Of a DNA stretch of 64,000 bases, positions 1-20,314 are shown in pieces. Position 1 is the stretch's first letter. Every line of letters starts with the position of its first letter. The notes beneath the pieces are model-generated. The model was not told where the DNA came from. It made no database searches and was given only the letters and a program-made list of their open reading frames with translations. The stretch is from Maea johnstoni (Eukaryota; Annelida; Polychaeta; Spionida; Magelonidae): NCBI GenBank assembly GCA_963942565.1, contig OZ012690.1, forward strand, positions 12,543,007-12,607,006, written 5' to 3'. Both the position numbers and the translations under genes were made by a program.

Positions 1-1506
1 CCGATTTTAAAATCGTGCGATAGTCGGACCCTAGTGTGACTGGGCCAATAAGGCAGTGGTTTCCACAGGTACTCAAATTATCAGTACAGCGTGGCTGCAC
101 TGGTCCTTTTTTAATCTTCTTCATATGTCTGCTAACGCCCCACTTTCAAGTAGGGCACTTTTTAACTTTACCTCATTCATTCACGTTAGCCCAAAAATCG
201 ACCTGATTAATCGAGGTATACCCTTGTGATCAGAGCTATTCCAAAAATAAAATAAAAGCGAACTGTTGGTCGGAAACTAAACTAGCAACTCCACCAGGTC
301 CGGGCTTATTGATATATATGCAATGCCAACGTCCTTTCTTTCTTTAGCCCTTTTCTTCTCTTTCTTTTCCAGTTTCTCCTGTCTTAATTATTCATATTGG
401 TAGCCCTACTTAATTTGTTTTATGTTTATACGCTCACAACTTTAGTCACGATGATGAGGTTATATATACGAAGAGCCAGGAAGCCAAGACGACACAGTCA
501 ACATGGAATATTTTTTGCATACAATTGGCATAACATAACATGATTTATATACGTAATTTCGAATGGAGTTTTTTCAAAACTGCATTTCGAACAGGTATTT
601 ATTCACAGAACGTTTCCTTTGCAAGCCATATTATTGAAATGAATTTCATTTGTTGCACGGCTGGAAATTCATTTTGGTCAGACAACCTTTTTTATATAGA
701 GAGTGGTTTTATTGCATCTATTAGTACATATACGTCTTCCTATTGTATTTCAACCAAGGGTAATCACATATTCCTCAAAGAATGACTTAGGTTAACAACA
801 ATACAAAAGGCAGTATAAATGCTGACAACGTGTGACAGCAAATGAGATGGGAACATTTCAATGTCCATTTTCAAAGTGCCCCAAAGAATCATACACTATA
901 TTCCACCTCTCATCAAATTGCGGCATGGTCATATTGAGATTTCCTTTGTGTTCATCCGCTATAAGTTGTTGATACACATGGTATTTAACTAAGTTAACAT
1001 GTATCTCGTTACCAGTTTGCCTATTCATGTACATTACCTGTTTTGTGTTAAGAATAATAGTTTGTACATTTTATTTGTTTATTATGTTTCTTCATGTTAC
1101 AAGTATATTTGATATCTTGTTTTTGTACTCACCATACAGTCAATAAAATATATATAGTAGCATTTATAATAAAGGATGACTTGGGATTGCCAAACACTTT
1201 ATCCCAGTCACACATTTTGTAGTGAGATTGAATATCTTTTCTCAACCATTTTTCAACATAACTCCATTAGTTAGACAACCTCGATCTTAATTTATAATTG
1301 AAACATGTTGCAGCAAAGAAATAATGTGTGGTTATATATTATATACAAGAAAATGGAATCAGTAGAAACTGCCCACGGTGAGCGCATCACAGGCAGACAG
1401 CCACTTGCTTTGATCAGAGACTTATAACCTACATAAAATATCTGCTTTGATATACTGAAGGACACGCGCGTGGTCTTTGTTGCGACTCCAAGTGTGAACA
1501 AGTAAA
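1..1506. other. No supported gene; possible 3' UTR end of an upstream gene
   Basis: No open frame here looks like a conserved protein. An AATAAA hexamer lies at 1142-1147 (+) after an AT-rich stretch, so the left part could be the 3' UTR of a plus-strand gene whose coding part lies outside the window. That is inference only. Confidence 0.3.
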
Positions 1507-1574
1507 TTTAAAAAAAAAACGTTTTATTATCCCGACCGTTTTTTTTTAATTTTCTCGACCCCCAAAACCGTTCG

Positions 1575-1576
<2 letters not shown>

Positions 1577-1668
<92 letters not shown>
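1577..1668. repeat. (TA)n microsatellite
   Basis: An uninterrupted TA run of about 90 bases adjoins the 3' end of the minus-strand LINE copy. It could have grown from the LINE's ATT-rich tail or from the insertion target. Confidence 0.95.
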
Positions 1669-1670
<2 letters not shown>

Positions 1671-2839
1671 TATTAATAATATTGTCATTTGATATTGCGC
1701 CCTTTCCTTATAAACATGCTCAAAGGCGCATTACATTCCATTGTCAAAGGATAGATGTTGATATCCACATAGTTAATTGATATATACATCTTTGAACAGA
1801 TGTGTTTTCAGTTGTCGTTTAAAGATTGCCACACTCCCAGCTGCCCGAATATTATCTGGGAGCTGATTCCATAGTTTTGGGGCACAGGCACTAAACGATC
1901 TGTCACCGTAGGTTTTCATGTTGTTTCTTGGCTCGCAGAGTAAGTTCTTGGATGTTGATCTCAGTGTCCGGGGTGAGACATACTCTTTCAGCAATTCCCT
2001 CAGGTAAGAAGGTGCAGTTCCGTGCAAACACTTGTACGCCAGTAGCAGAATCTTGAATTCAATTCTCTTCCTGACTGGTAGCCAGTGCAGCTCCTTCAGT
2101 ACTGGAGTGATGTGGTCATACTTCTTCGTTAGAGTGATCACCCTGGCAGCGTTGTTCTGTACTCTCTGGAGCTTACGTATTAGCTCTTCGGGTATTCCAC
2201 AGAGAAGTCCATTGCAGTAGTCAAATCTTGAGGTTACCAGGGATATGACAGCACTCTTACTTGATTCTGCAGTCAAGTATTTTCTGATCCTTCCGATGTT
2301 TCGCAGGTAATTGTTTGCAGATTTGACTGCCTTTGACACATGTGCTGCCATATTCATGCTCGGATCAAAAACAGAGCCCAGATTGCCGATAGGTATATTG
2401 AGAATCTTGACAATCTCACCATTTACTGAGATGCTAGGCACAGATATTTTGGCTCGCTGCTTAGGGGTACCTAGCACAAGGACTTCCGTTTTGTCTGCAT
2501 TCAGTTTTAGCTTGTTCTGTGACATCCATGTATATATGTCAGTGAGGCAGCCCTCCAGCCTAGCAACTCCCATATCCACAGCTTGTTGAGTGATGGGTTT
2601 TATTGCCAGATAGAGCTGTGTGTCGTCTGCATATATGTGAAGCTCTAAACCATGCTTTCTGATAAGTTTTCCAAGGGGTAGGAGGTTTATCAGGAACAAC
2701 AATGGTCCTAACACTGATCCCTGTGGTACGGACCACAGAATGTCCTGTAACTCAGAGAACGACTTGTCAATCTTGATGCGGAGTGTGCGACCTGACAGGT
2801 AAGACTTAAACCAAGCAAGTGCTTGACCCGTAATATCTA

Positions 2840-2840
<1 letters not shown>
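1669..2840 (-). mobile_element. 5'-truncated L2/CR1-type LINE, 3' portion
   Basis: On the minus strand this encodes the end of a non-LTR reverse transcriptase: a palm motif YADDTQLYL, then DIYTWMSQNKLKLN, LHWLPVRKRIEFK, and the usual C-terminal KLWNQLPDNIR...LKTHLFKD. It is nearly identical in sequence and length to the 3' part of the fuller copy at 48613-53187, including the tail in which GCGCAATATCAAATGACAAT is followed by ATT repeats. It stops abruptly at a TA tract near 2841, which matches ISOAIDITGQALAW-type sequence of the fuller copy only up to that point, so it is truncated at the 5' side. No first-half RT or endonuclease sequence is present. Only a few differences separate the copies, so both are young. 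Confidence 0.9.

Positions 2841-2893
<53 letters not shown>
2841..2893. repeat. (TA)n microsatellite
   Basis: A TA run of about 50 bases lies at the truncated 5' end of the LINE fragment. With the run at 1577-1668 it brackets the LINE on both sides. Confidence 0.95.
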
Positions 2894-2896
<3 letters not shown>

Positions 2897-3400
2897 AGAT
2901 TTTCTTTCCCCAAAATACGGACGTGAAAATAAAGTTTGTTATTTCTTCCTATGAAATCGGTCGTGAATATAAAGGTTTTAAACATTTTCTCGCCCCCCCC
3001 CCCAAAAAAAACGTGCGTTAATATAAAAAAAAAGTTTTTTCATTTTCTCTTTCATACGATGGTGCAAGTATGAACGGCAGAAAAAAAAATTCAAAATTTT
3101 TGTTCTCCACCGTTTTTCCAAAAAAAGCAGAAAAAAATATTTGATTTTTTTTTCTCCGCCGTTTTTCCAAAAACAGCAGAAAAAATATATATTTTTTCCT
3201 CCACTGTTTTTCCATCTTCCAAAAACAGCAGAATTTTTTTTTAAATTCTTTTTTTCTTCCTTTCACACTTGCATCATCGTACTTTCACATGGTCGGAAAA
3301 AAATAAAGTTTTATTTTCTCTCCCTCCAAAACGATCGTGAAAGAAAAAAGTTTTTTATTTGCTCTTTCACACTTGCTCCATCGCATGTATAGGTGCGAGC

Positions 3401-3681
3401 ATTTAGTTATGTCACCGGTTCGTCTAGCTCGCGTTCTGTCCGCGAACTAGGACTACATTGGCTTTAACATACATAACGTCGTTACACAACGGGAGGCTGG
3501 GTGACAGGAGGGACAGCCAATTAGCGTGGGCTAGACCAATAGGCAGGCAGGAATATGTCATGTGACTGTTACGAAACCCTACGAGGTTCTTACGGCTGGC
3601 GAAGAGGGTGAAGACAAATGCAGCACAATATCAAGGTGCATCGTAGAGACGAGACACAGGCATTTATAAGGTAGCGCAGTC
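3401..3681 (+). promoter_or_regulatory. Presumed promoter and 5' UTR of the LONRF gene
   Basis: After the T-rich repeats end, base composition becomes balanced with several CpGs (for example the TAGCTCGCGTTCTGTCCGCG stretch near 3426). The region runs straight into the LONRF start codon. No TATA box is obvious. The transcription start cannot be placed from sequence alone. Confidence 0.4.
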
Positions 3682-12750
<9,069 letters not shown>

Positions 12751-12907
12751 CTAAGCAGCCTACTCGATCGTCTTCTAGGAAACAGACATTCACTGGGAAT
12801 CTTCTTCCTCCTCTTTATACTGTTGCTGTCGATGTGGTTTGGGGAGGTAGATTCTATCTAGCTGTTCTCAAGGTGAAGGTCACACTGCCAAGTTGAGGGC
12901 ACTTTAA

Positions 12908-13130
12908 TCCCATTAATGCTCACAGCGGCCAAAACAGCCTGATGATTTTGATAAAATCTTTTAGCCAAAAGCATATTTCAGGAAATATTTGAAGGGGAAA
13001 TGTTCATCAGAATATTACCAACAACTCTCCTTCAAATGTTTTCTAAAAGCATTCTTAATTTCTGAGTTATTGTCAAAAATGTCAAAGACCCAGACAACAA
13101 TTTCAAAAGTAACTCTTAAGCGTTAATGGG
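12908..13130. mobile_element. piggyBac-like hairpin MITE, family A
   Basis: Ends TCCCATTAATGCTCACAGCGG and its inverse GCGTTAATGGG, flanked by TTAA. An inner inverted pair GAAATATTTGAAGG / CTCCTTCAAATGTTTT allows most of the element to fold back. Its right TTAA (13131-13134) is shared with the next element. Confidence 0.85.
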
Positions 13131-13134
13131 TTAA

Positions 13135-13312
13135 CACATTGATGCTCGCAGAGGTCATAAGCAGTATGACAAAAGTATTTTCATTTCATTCTTACTGGGG
13201 AAATATTTGAAGGGGTAATGTAACTAAGAACACTTCCAACTCTTCTTCAAATTTATTATCAGAAGTGTTATAGATCCAGATAATAATTAAGGAACTCATG
13301 AGCATCAATGAG
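13135..13312. mobile_element. piggyBac-like hairpin MITE, family A, abutting copy
   Basis: CACATTGATGCTCGCAGAGG at the left and GAGCATCAATGAG-TTAA at the right. It directly abuts the previous copy through one common TTAA. Ends have drifted from CCC/GGG, so it is older. Confidence 0.8.
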
Positions 13313-13363
13313 TTAAGCATTACCCATGTCCAGTGTCTCCTGAACTGGCTGAGTTGATGTTAT

Positions 13364-13568
13364 CCCTTAAGCTGCTGGTGGCTAATTTGGCCAATAAAAA
13401 ATGATGTAAAAATCCTGTAAAATGACTGAAACCCTAGCAAATGGGTACTCATCTGAGAGTGCTCCGCGAGAGCTTTCTAATGAGTACCAACATGATAAGG
13501 TTTGGATGTTTTTCAAAAATCTTTGCATCTGTGTGCTTTGGACGAAAGTAGTCTTAGCATTGGAAGGG
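13364..13568. mobile_element. piggyBac-like MITE, family B
   Basis: Starts CCCTTAAGCTGCTGGTGGC and ends TTAGCATTGGAAGGG-TTAA. The middle reads AATGGGTACTCATCTGAGAG. Left flank is TTAT instead of TTAA. Confidence 0.85.
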
Positions 13569-13842
13569 TTAAGTCTGTCTCACCGGCATTTGTGATCTAA
13601 GTGCTTTGTAAAGATACGCAGTGTTGTTAAACCAGTTTCAGCGAGGAATTAATCATAACAATACCAAAATATTCATGCAAATATTTTATTTTTGGAATCA
13701 CAAATTTAGATCTACATGCAGTCATAGATGGATGATTCAGAATATAACTTAACACATTATGGAGTCATTATCATTAACATGTGTAAATGAAGGCCGAAAT
13801 TTGAGCTTCCACCCTTGATGTCTCAAATAGTTGGTAATTTAA

Positions 13843-14065
13843 CCCATTAATGCTCATAGCGGCCAAAACCAGCCTGACAGTTTTGATGAAATTTTACAGG
13901 CTTTAGCATAATTGGCAAAATATTTGAAGGAGAAATGTTGATCAGAACATTACCAACAACTCTCCTTCAAATATTTCGTAAAATCATTCTCAATTCAAAA
14001 GTTATTGTCCAAAGTATCATAGATCCAGAAGACATCTCCTGGATGAACTCTTAAGTATTAATGGG
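13843..14065. mobile_element. piggyBac-like hairpin MITE, family A
   Basis: Ends CCCATTAATGCTCATAGCGG and AGTATTAATGGG, flanked by TTAA on both sides. The central arms GAAGGAGAAATGTTGATC and CTCTCCTTCAAATATTT are inverted. Confidence 0.9.
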
Positions 14066-14226
14066 TTAAATTAGGAAGTTTCCTCTTTCAGTCAGAACAG
14101 ATGATTTGGTTTATACATATATCATTAAATGTGTTTGTTTACTTAATGTACATGAGGATTAAATGTGATGCTGTTCAGTGATATTTGAGGAAACCGGAAT
14201 AAAACGGAATCCTGTGAGGCTACCTA

Positions 14227-14496
14227 CCGTAAATTCTCGGAAATGTCAGCCGCTCTAGGAATCTCGGGATTTACAAAATAATTACTGGGGAATCTCGCCC
14301 ACCCCCGATCCAGCAAAGGACGCATTTCACCAAATTTCACCATCTACTGATATAGCTTTTGTTTCGATTGATAATATCGGCGAATCGCGGCCACGGTGTC
14401 TGAGCTTTGATCGATATTTTCGGCAAAATTCGGCCACCATTAGCCAACGAAAATTGTAATTAATAAAAAGTGTCTGATATTTGCGAGAATTTACAG
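14227..14496. mobile_element. TA-targeting MITE (CCGTAAATTCTCGG family)
   Basis: Left end CCGTAAATTCTCGG and right end GCGAGAATTTACAG are inverted and flanked by TA. The interior alternates forward and inverse ATCTCGG / CGAATCGCGGCCA segments. TA target and CTGTAAA-like tip suggest a Tc1/mariner-type origin (inference). Confidence 0.8.
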
Positions 14497-15076
14497 TAAG
14501 TATGTCCATCATGTGTGTAAGTAAGTAAGAGGTACGGTAACAGGAAAATTCTTCTTTCATTTATTTTACTCATTCAGGCTAAAGGGATTCCACTCAAAAT
14601 TGTAGTCTGATGTGTGAACCATGACTGAAATCATGTGTTTTTAAAACACAACCCTCACAATTGATCTTGTGATCCTAAGTAAACTATTTTTCTCTGACGT
14701 CTAAGAACAGCAGCTATAAATTTGGCAAGTGAAGCATTCTGGGGTGAAAATTCACTTCATGATATCATATCTTTCATGTAGTTACTTATTGTACAGAGAA
14801 TCTGCATTCAAGTCACAACCCCAGTTTTCTGGGGTTGGGGTAGTTAATACTGACACATCTCTCAGCAAAACCAAGATGAGTGAAGTACTTGTTAATGTTG
14901 AGTAATCTTTGAGTGGTTCAAACCTTGAGTATTGCTTTATTTGTGAAACTTGTCATTTTCTGAAGTAGCATTGGATGAGTGTCTTACTTGAAGTAGTTTT
15001 TGTACATTTAATGATTTATACAGTGATGAAGGTGTAGATAAAAGTGAGCCGATATTTTCCACATACCTATCTTTAA

Positions 15077-15299
15077 CCCATTAATGCTTAAATATTCCTA
15101 CAGAAATTGTCGTCTGGATCTTAGATACTTTTGACCATCACTTCTGAATTGAGAATGATTTTACAAAATATTTGAAGGAGAGTTGTTGGTTATGTTCTAA
15201 TCAACATTTCTCCTTCAAATACTTTTGCCAATTATGCTTTAGGTGAAAGATTTCATCAAAATTGTCTGGCGGTTTCTTGCCTCTGTGAGCATTAATGGG
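15077..15299. mobile_element. piggyBac-like hairpin MITE, family A, opposite orientation
   Basis: TTAA flanks both sides. Left end CCCATTAATGCTTAAATATTCC, right end GAGCATTAATGGG. The GTCTGGATCTTAGA end lies on the left, so it is inverted relative to the copy at 13843. Confidence 0.9.
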
Positions 15300-15709
15300 T
15301 TAAACAAAGATAGTTGTTAAAAGGAAATAACTTATATGGTGACCTCAGTCAATCCAGTTGTAGTAGGAAATTTTATAGTAGCACCAAGTATCTTGATATA
15401 GAGACATCCTATGGTATGTCTGGTCTACATTAAAGATGTAGAAATATGTTTATAACCGAGATGCAAGGTTGCTGCACAGCTGGTGACTGGGGCCCTGTAC
15501 TGATGACCAGACCCATTTCTGCTTCCAGTGGCCAAGATGGTTAGGGGTATTTTTGCTGAAATATTTCAACCAAAGCATCTCCGAGGATGCTTGATAGAAA
15601 ATCTGACATCCAACAGCCCTGTTACTTCATCCTTCTTAAGTTATTGGTAGAAAAATCCTGATAATGTGTCTTTAAAGTCTGTGATGACACAGGAGTCTTT
15701 CCCCAGTTA

Positions 15710-15972
15710 CTGTATACCATGTTAATATTGCGGCAGTTTAATTAATGCGCACTTTGCGCATCCATGGAGTCCCTTTTATTAAACTGCGCACGATGAATTG
15801 GACTTGAATATAGCAGCACCACCCTTCGCAAAAGCTGATAGGTTGCATACCCTTGGCCCCCTCACACGGCTTGAGATGGAGGTTATCAATGCGCAATAAT
15901 TAAACTGCGCATCGAAGGCAGTTATCTGCTGAGCGCATTACTTCACATGCGCATTATTAACACGGTATACAG
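15710..15972. mobile_element. TA-targeting MITE (GTATACCGTGTTAATA family)
   Basis: Ends CTGTATACCATGTTAATATT and its inverse AACACGGTATACAG, flanked by TA. The interior carries GCGCACTTTGCGCATCCATGG and a second inverted GCGCATTATTAA-type block. Confidence 0.9.
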
Positions 15973-16309
15973 TATTAGATGAAAGTGGAAAGGGCTGTGT
16001 GAAAATGGTGCCGTTATATTTCTTTAATAATGATCTCACTTATAATTGGTGTGTAAATGATCATGTCATTGAAACCTATTGCATCCTGATCATTTGAACA
16101 TATTTAGTCAGTGGTAGAGGACTCATAAGACTATCCTGATTGTAATGCATTTGCTTTGCCTGGTTGGAACTTGATTGCTCGGCTGTCCAACTATTGATAC
16201 TTGTAAATGATTCTAATAACTTATTTCAATAACTCATGACGAGAGTAATCAAGCAACTGGCAATGATATGCTTATGTAATCAGAGACAATCTTTCGGTTT
16301 TCAAGGTAA

Positions 16310-16539
16310 GGCCTAAAAAAAGAAATTGTTTGTTTCCTGTAACGGTCTGAAAAATAATAGGGTAGGTGGGTCTGTAAAAATAGAAATTTTTCATTATTTT
16401 TTTGGTCAAAAATGTGTGTTTTATGCATGTTTTACGTTGATTGGGAGTTCGGAGGGCGGAAAAAACTAGGATAGGGATTTTTTTGAATAAAACTTGTTAG
16501 GGTAGGGTCACAGGAAACAAACAACTTTTTTTTTAGGCC
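16310..16539. mobile_element. GGCCTAAAAAAA-family MITE, TSD TAA
   Basis: Ends GGCCTAAAAAAAG and its inverse, followed inward by TTGTTTGTTTCCTGT(A)AC and inverse. TAA flanks at 16307-16309 and 16540-16542. The centre is AAAATGTGTGTTTTATGC. A 3-bp TAA/TAT TSD is compatible with PIF/Harbinger; superfamily not certain. Confidence 0.85.
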
Positions 16540-17086
16540 TAATTGACCAATCCTTGCTTAGTTTTTCTAGAAATGTGTTGTCTTAATGTTCATATCTGAA
16601 GTCAACTTTGGCTTCATAAATAAGCAAAAATATTGAAGGTAGTTGTGAGGCTGAAAAATATCCCTCTACTTGAAACATTTCTGATCCCAACTACTCATGG
16701 CTAGTCATGAAATCAGTTGTCATCACTTACCTTTGTCAAAAGTATCATAGAGCTAGACAACCATTTCTAGAGGACAACTCAAGCACGAATGGGTGAGGCT
16801 GATAGAGAGTTGAATTTTTATACGTAACTCAGAAGAGATACATATGGTGTGTACTTCCTTTGAAACCCCCTTCATATTGAATCATGTGTATAATGAAATA
16901 TTTGAATAAAGACGATACATTTATAGACAATCGCTATCACCTTGTTTTTCTTGGGCCTGAGTTTATTTACCCTGGGTTTTTTAGGTCATAAAAATATCAT
17001 GAAGTCAGTAGACGTAAGATTACCCCTTCATTTGAGATTCATATTGACCTGTACAAACCAAGACATCCAAATTCCTTATTAACTTA

Positions 17087-17150
17087 TCCCTTGCAATGCT
17101 GAGGCTATTTTAGTCCAAAGCACAAGAACGTAAAATGTGGCAAAAACAAT
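17087..17150. mobile_element. piggyBac-like MITE family B, left-end fragment
   Basis: TATCCCTTGCAATGCTGAGG followed by CTATTTTAGTCCAAAGCAC matches the terminal part of the family B copy at 22174. It then passes into the tandem array; no right end is seen. Confidence 0.65.
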
Positions 17151-17159
17151 GCATCAATT

Positions 17160-18180
17160 CTGATAAGTGGGAGCCGTATTTCACAAAAATATAGGAGACC
17201 ATTTAGTTGTGTTGAGCTAATAACTTGCTCTCTTACTATTTTCTGGTGTATGATAAGTTGGAGCCATATTTCACAAATCATAGGAGACAATTTAGTTGTG
17301 TTGAGCTAATAACTTGCTCTCTTACTATTTTCTGGTGTATGATAAGTTGGAGCCATATTTCACAAATCATAGGAGACAATTTAGTTGTGTTGAGCTAATA
17401 ACTTGCTCTCTTACTATGTTCTGGTGTATGATAAGTTGGAGCCATATTTCACAAATCATAAAAGGAGACAATTTAGTTGTGTTGAGCTAATAACTTGCTC
17501 TCTTACTATGTTCTGGTGTTTGATAAGTTGGAGCCATATTTCACAAATCATAAAAGGAGACAATTTAGTTGTGTTGAGCTAATAACTTGCTCTCTTACTA
17601 TGTTCTGGTGTATGATAAGTGGAGCCATATTTCACAAATCATAAGAGGAGATTTAGTTGTGTTGAGCTAATAACTTGCTCTCTTACTATTTTCTGGTGTA
17701 TCATAAGTTGGAGCCATATTTCACAAATCATAGGAGACAATTTAGTTGTGTTGAGCTAATAACTTGCTCTCCATGGTCTTAGCCAGCAGGGTGTCGGTGT
17801 GCCTTTTTTTCTTAAAAAGAACCCCTCAGGACACCCAAATTATTTAGTGTGGAATTTCTAAAAATCTCAATCTCAAGCTTATAATTGAATTTTTTCATCT
17901 CCTTATAATTCCCATGACATTGTTTAATGATATGATGGCTTATTTTGATGAATTTATACATGTTTATGGTTGAAATATGAGTATATTGTGATCTCCCTTA
18001 AAAATTTGGACTCCCAAAAATTTTACAACTGCCAATTTTAGGCACCCAGTTTTGAAATCCTGGCTAAAACACTGTTGCTCTCTTACTATTTTCTGGTGTA
18101 TGATAAGTGGGAGCCATATTTCACAAATCATAGGAGGAGACAAGTTAGTCGTGTTGAGCTCATCACTTGCCCTCCTATAG
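17160..18180. repeat. Tandem array of 88-92 bp units, interrupted by a MITE
   Basis: Unit text TGATAAGTTGGAGCCATATT, then TCACAAATCATAGGAGACAA, GTTGTGTTGAGCTAATAAC and TTGCTCTCTTACTATTTTC recurs at starts 17251, 17340, 17429, 17521, 17613 and 17701, with flanking partial units. One more unit resumes at 18075 after a MITE insertion. Spacings are 89, 89, 92, 92 and 88 bp. Internal units are more alike than the outermost ones. Confidence 0.95.
17772..18074. mobile_element. GGTCTTAGCC-family MITE inserted into the tandem array, TSD TTGCTCTC
   Basis: Starts CATGGTCTTAGCCAG, ends CTGGCTAAAACACTG. Perfect TTGCTCTC duplications lie at 17764-17771 and 18075-18082. The host array has many empty copies of the same site, so both ends and the 8-bp TSD are exact. 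Confidence 0.95.
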
Positions 18181-18199
18181 TCTCCTGATGTAAGCTCAT

Positions 18200-18421
18200 C
18201 CCATTAACACTCAGAGGGGCCAAAACAAGCCTGACAATTTTAGCAATATTTCCCTAACAAAAGAGTTTTTTGGAAAATAATTGAAGGAGAAATGTTAAAG
18301 AGAAGTCAAACAACAACTCTCCTTCAAATATTTTGTCAGCTTTTGCTTTATTCCCAAGTTATTTTGAAATATAGGAGAGTAGCAGACGGTACTTTCTAGG
18401 GGATCTCCGAGTGTGAATGGG
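18200..18421. mobile_element. piggyBac-like hairpin MITE, family A (GAGTGTGAATGGG variant)
   Basis: CCCATTAACACTCAGAGGGG at the left and GAGTGTGAATGGG at the right. Inner arms AATTGAAGGAGAAATG and TCTCCTTCAAATATTTT. Flanking TTAA has decayed on both sides. Confidence 0.8.
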
Positions 18422-19253
18422 TTATGTAAGAGAGATGTGACTAGAGACGGTCAGGTCCTGTAGGCGCTCCAGTTGTGGGTGGGAAGATGGTGCCTAGGAA
18501 GAAGCGGACTTACAGAAGACACAAGAATGTATAAAAGGATGATAATGGTTTTATTTTTGTTTATAAGGTTTCTACAAAAAATACCTGGAATGTATGATAT
18601 AGTTTACAGTATGATATGTGAATATCTCAGTCCATGTATATGCTACCAGAACATAAATGACACTACATAACCAGTAAGTTGAGATAAATCAACAAATTGA
18701 AACTAACTTAACAATACAGCTTATGACTAAACCGGTTAATTTGATCATGTTTATATTTGCATGAATTCATCCTGCATAGTGTAGTAAGTTTTTTTTAAAT
18801 TTCTCCGACCTTGGAAATTTCCTTCTACAAATTGGAGCAATTCATAAAAATGGCCTGAGAGTTTTGTTATACCAGTTCTGCTACATCAATGTACACTAAT
18901 TCAAGTGACCTAATATATCGGAACATGTTACAACATACATACACAACAATGCTCTGAAGTACAATAACATAAAGAACTAAAATATCTATTAAAAACATAT
19001 AAATGTGTAAGTTATGAGTTTCAACAGTACACTACCTGGCAGTATATCTTTTTACAATGATTACTGCAGACCTTATTCTAACTTACTTGAACACAATCAA
19101 ATAGAGGCATTATACAAATCATATACTTAGCACCAACGTATGAACTACTCATTTAACAAATAAATGAATTGTCTATTATAAGAGCATCAGCTGCATAATT
19201 GAGATTCCCATCAGCTGATAAGTGAACCCTCCCTGATAAATATCATCAACAAT

Positions 19254-19520
19254 CAGGGGGGTTTCTGATGCTTGTGCCGTGTGCAAAAGAATTTCTTCAA
19301 TGAAAGCCCTTCAGCTTGGCTGTGGCCTCTAAAAAAGCACCAACTTTCATTGGTCTATTATCAAGACTGAAATTTAGGCGTTCCCACACAAGGAAACTGC
19401 TCGTAGTATATGTTTAGGTTGTCTGCTACACTGCGGGCAAATGGATCCCCGATGATCCCCATGCGCATTCGATAACATGCAATATCTTGCACACGGCACA
19501 AGCATCGGAAACCCCCCCTG
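19254..19520. mobile_element. CAGGGG-ended hAT-like MITE with direct repeat ATCAACAAT
   Basis: Arms of about 40 bp begin CAGGGGGGTTTCTGATGCTT on the left and end AAGCATCGGAAACC then CCCCCTG on the right. ATCAACAAT is repeated at 19245-19253 and 19521-19529 (an 8-bp TSD plus one matching base is likely). Confidence 0.85.
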
Positions 19521-20105
19521 ATCAACAATGAGGTCTCAGTAGAAATATCATGACTAGTAGCGCCACCTCCCTCACACATCAGTGGCTCCCTCTAGGGAGT
19601 CTCAGTATGGCCATGGTTCTGCTATCACAATGGACTTGTCTCTATTATAGATAGCATTTTAACCTGTACAGGACTCAGATTCCATTATGTAATAAACAAT
19701 GTCTATTACTCTAGCTACATGAAACTTAATTGCACTTAACTTCTGTTCTACTAAACAGGATTAATAAAGACTAGTAGAATATTCATTTCCGTACATATTC
19801 AAGAAACCTTCATGACTGAACCTACTTTGCTGGTGTCTATAAACTAATATCAGCAGGCCTGTACCATAACTAAAGAGTCAAGCCCTACTTCTATGATATA
19901 ACTAAACCTCTCCTAGTTCAATAAGTAATACTGCTCTGAAATTGACTACAATATGAGAGGATACTCTTCTGTGTAATGGACTTTTTGAATAGCCAAGTCT
20001 ATGTATAGCCAAGTTCATGTGTACATGAAGACAAGATCCTTCCCCCTAATGATAGGGAAAATCCTTCGACATATACTTTTACTCAAGTCCAGTTTGAACT
20101 GAATA

Positions 20106-20314
20106 CTGTAAATCACTTAAGTATAGCGGGAACAATAAGATAGCGATGATAGCGCTCTGCCCATATGCGCTAATGTAAAATATCCGTCCTTATTAAATTC
20201 TTAATTGAACTTGTTGCTGCTGTTCCTGTTCAGCGCTATACTTAGATCACGCTATTCAGGCCAGTACTGCAATTGCGCTATATAATGTTCACGCCCTGTT
20301 TAAGTGATTTACAG
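20106..20314. mobile_element. TA-targeting MITE (CTGTAAATCACTTAAG family)
   Basis: Ends CTGTAAATCACTTAAGTATA and CTTAAGTGATTTACAG are inverted; TA flanks both. Interior contains GATAGCGATGATAGCGCTCT. A second, inverted copy is at 27421. Confidence 0.9.

Larger units (their letters stand above)
1507..3400. repeat. Degenerate T-rich tandem block split by a LINE and TA tracts
   Basis: At 1507-1580 and again at 2893-3400 the sequence repeats a loose unit of a T/A run, a run of C, and CGT(G/C)CGTGAATATAAA-like text. Within 3080-3240 a shorter unit around CCGTTTTTCCAAAAA and CAGCAGAAAAA recurs three to four times. The LINE fragment and its flanking TA tracts interrupt the block. Similar C-rich, GAAAGAG-containing text is seen near 60980-61050. 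Long frames here are translated homopolymers, not genes. Confidence 0.6.
12751..17086. other. LONRF 3' flank, no further gene
   Basis: No conserved coding sequence was found. Candidate polyadenylation hexamers AATAAA lie at 14198-14203 and 16905-16910, but which one serves LONRF, if either, cannot be told. The stretch is mostly a string of MITEs, listed separately. Confidence 0.5.

Noticed and set aside
1574-1780. Open frame of alternating Ile and Tyr codons
   Set aside because: It is a translated (TA)n microsatellite; the same holds for 24441-24629.
19254-19520. MicroRNA-type hairpin
   Set aside because: Arms are at the very ends of a 267-bp element with a flanking target duplication; it is a MITE.
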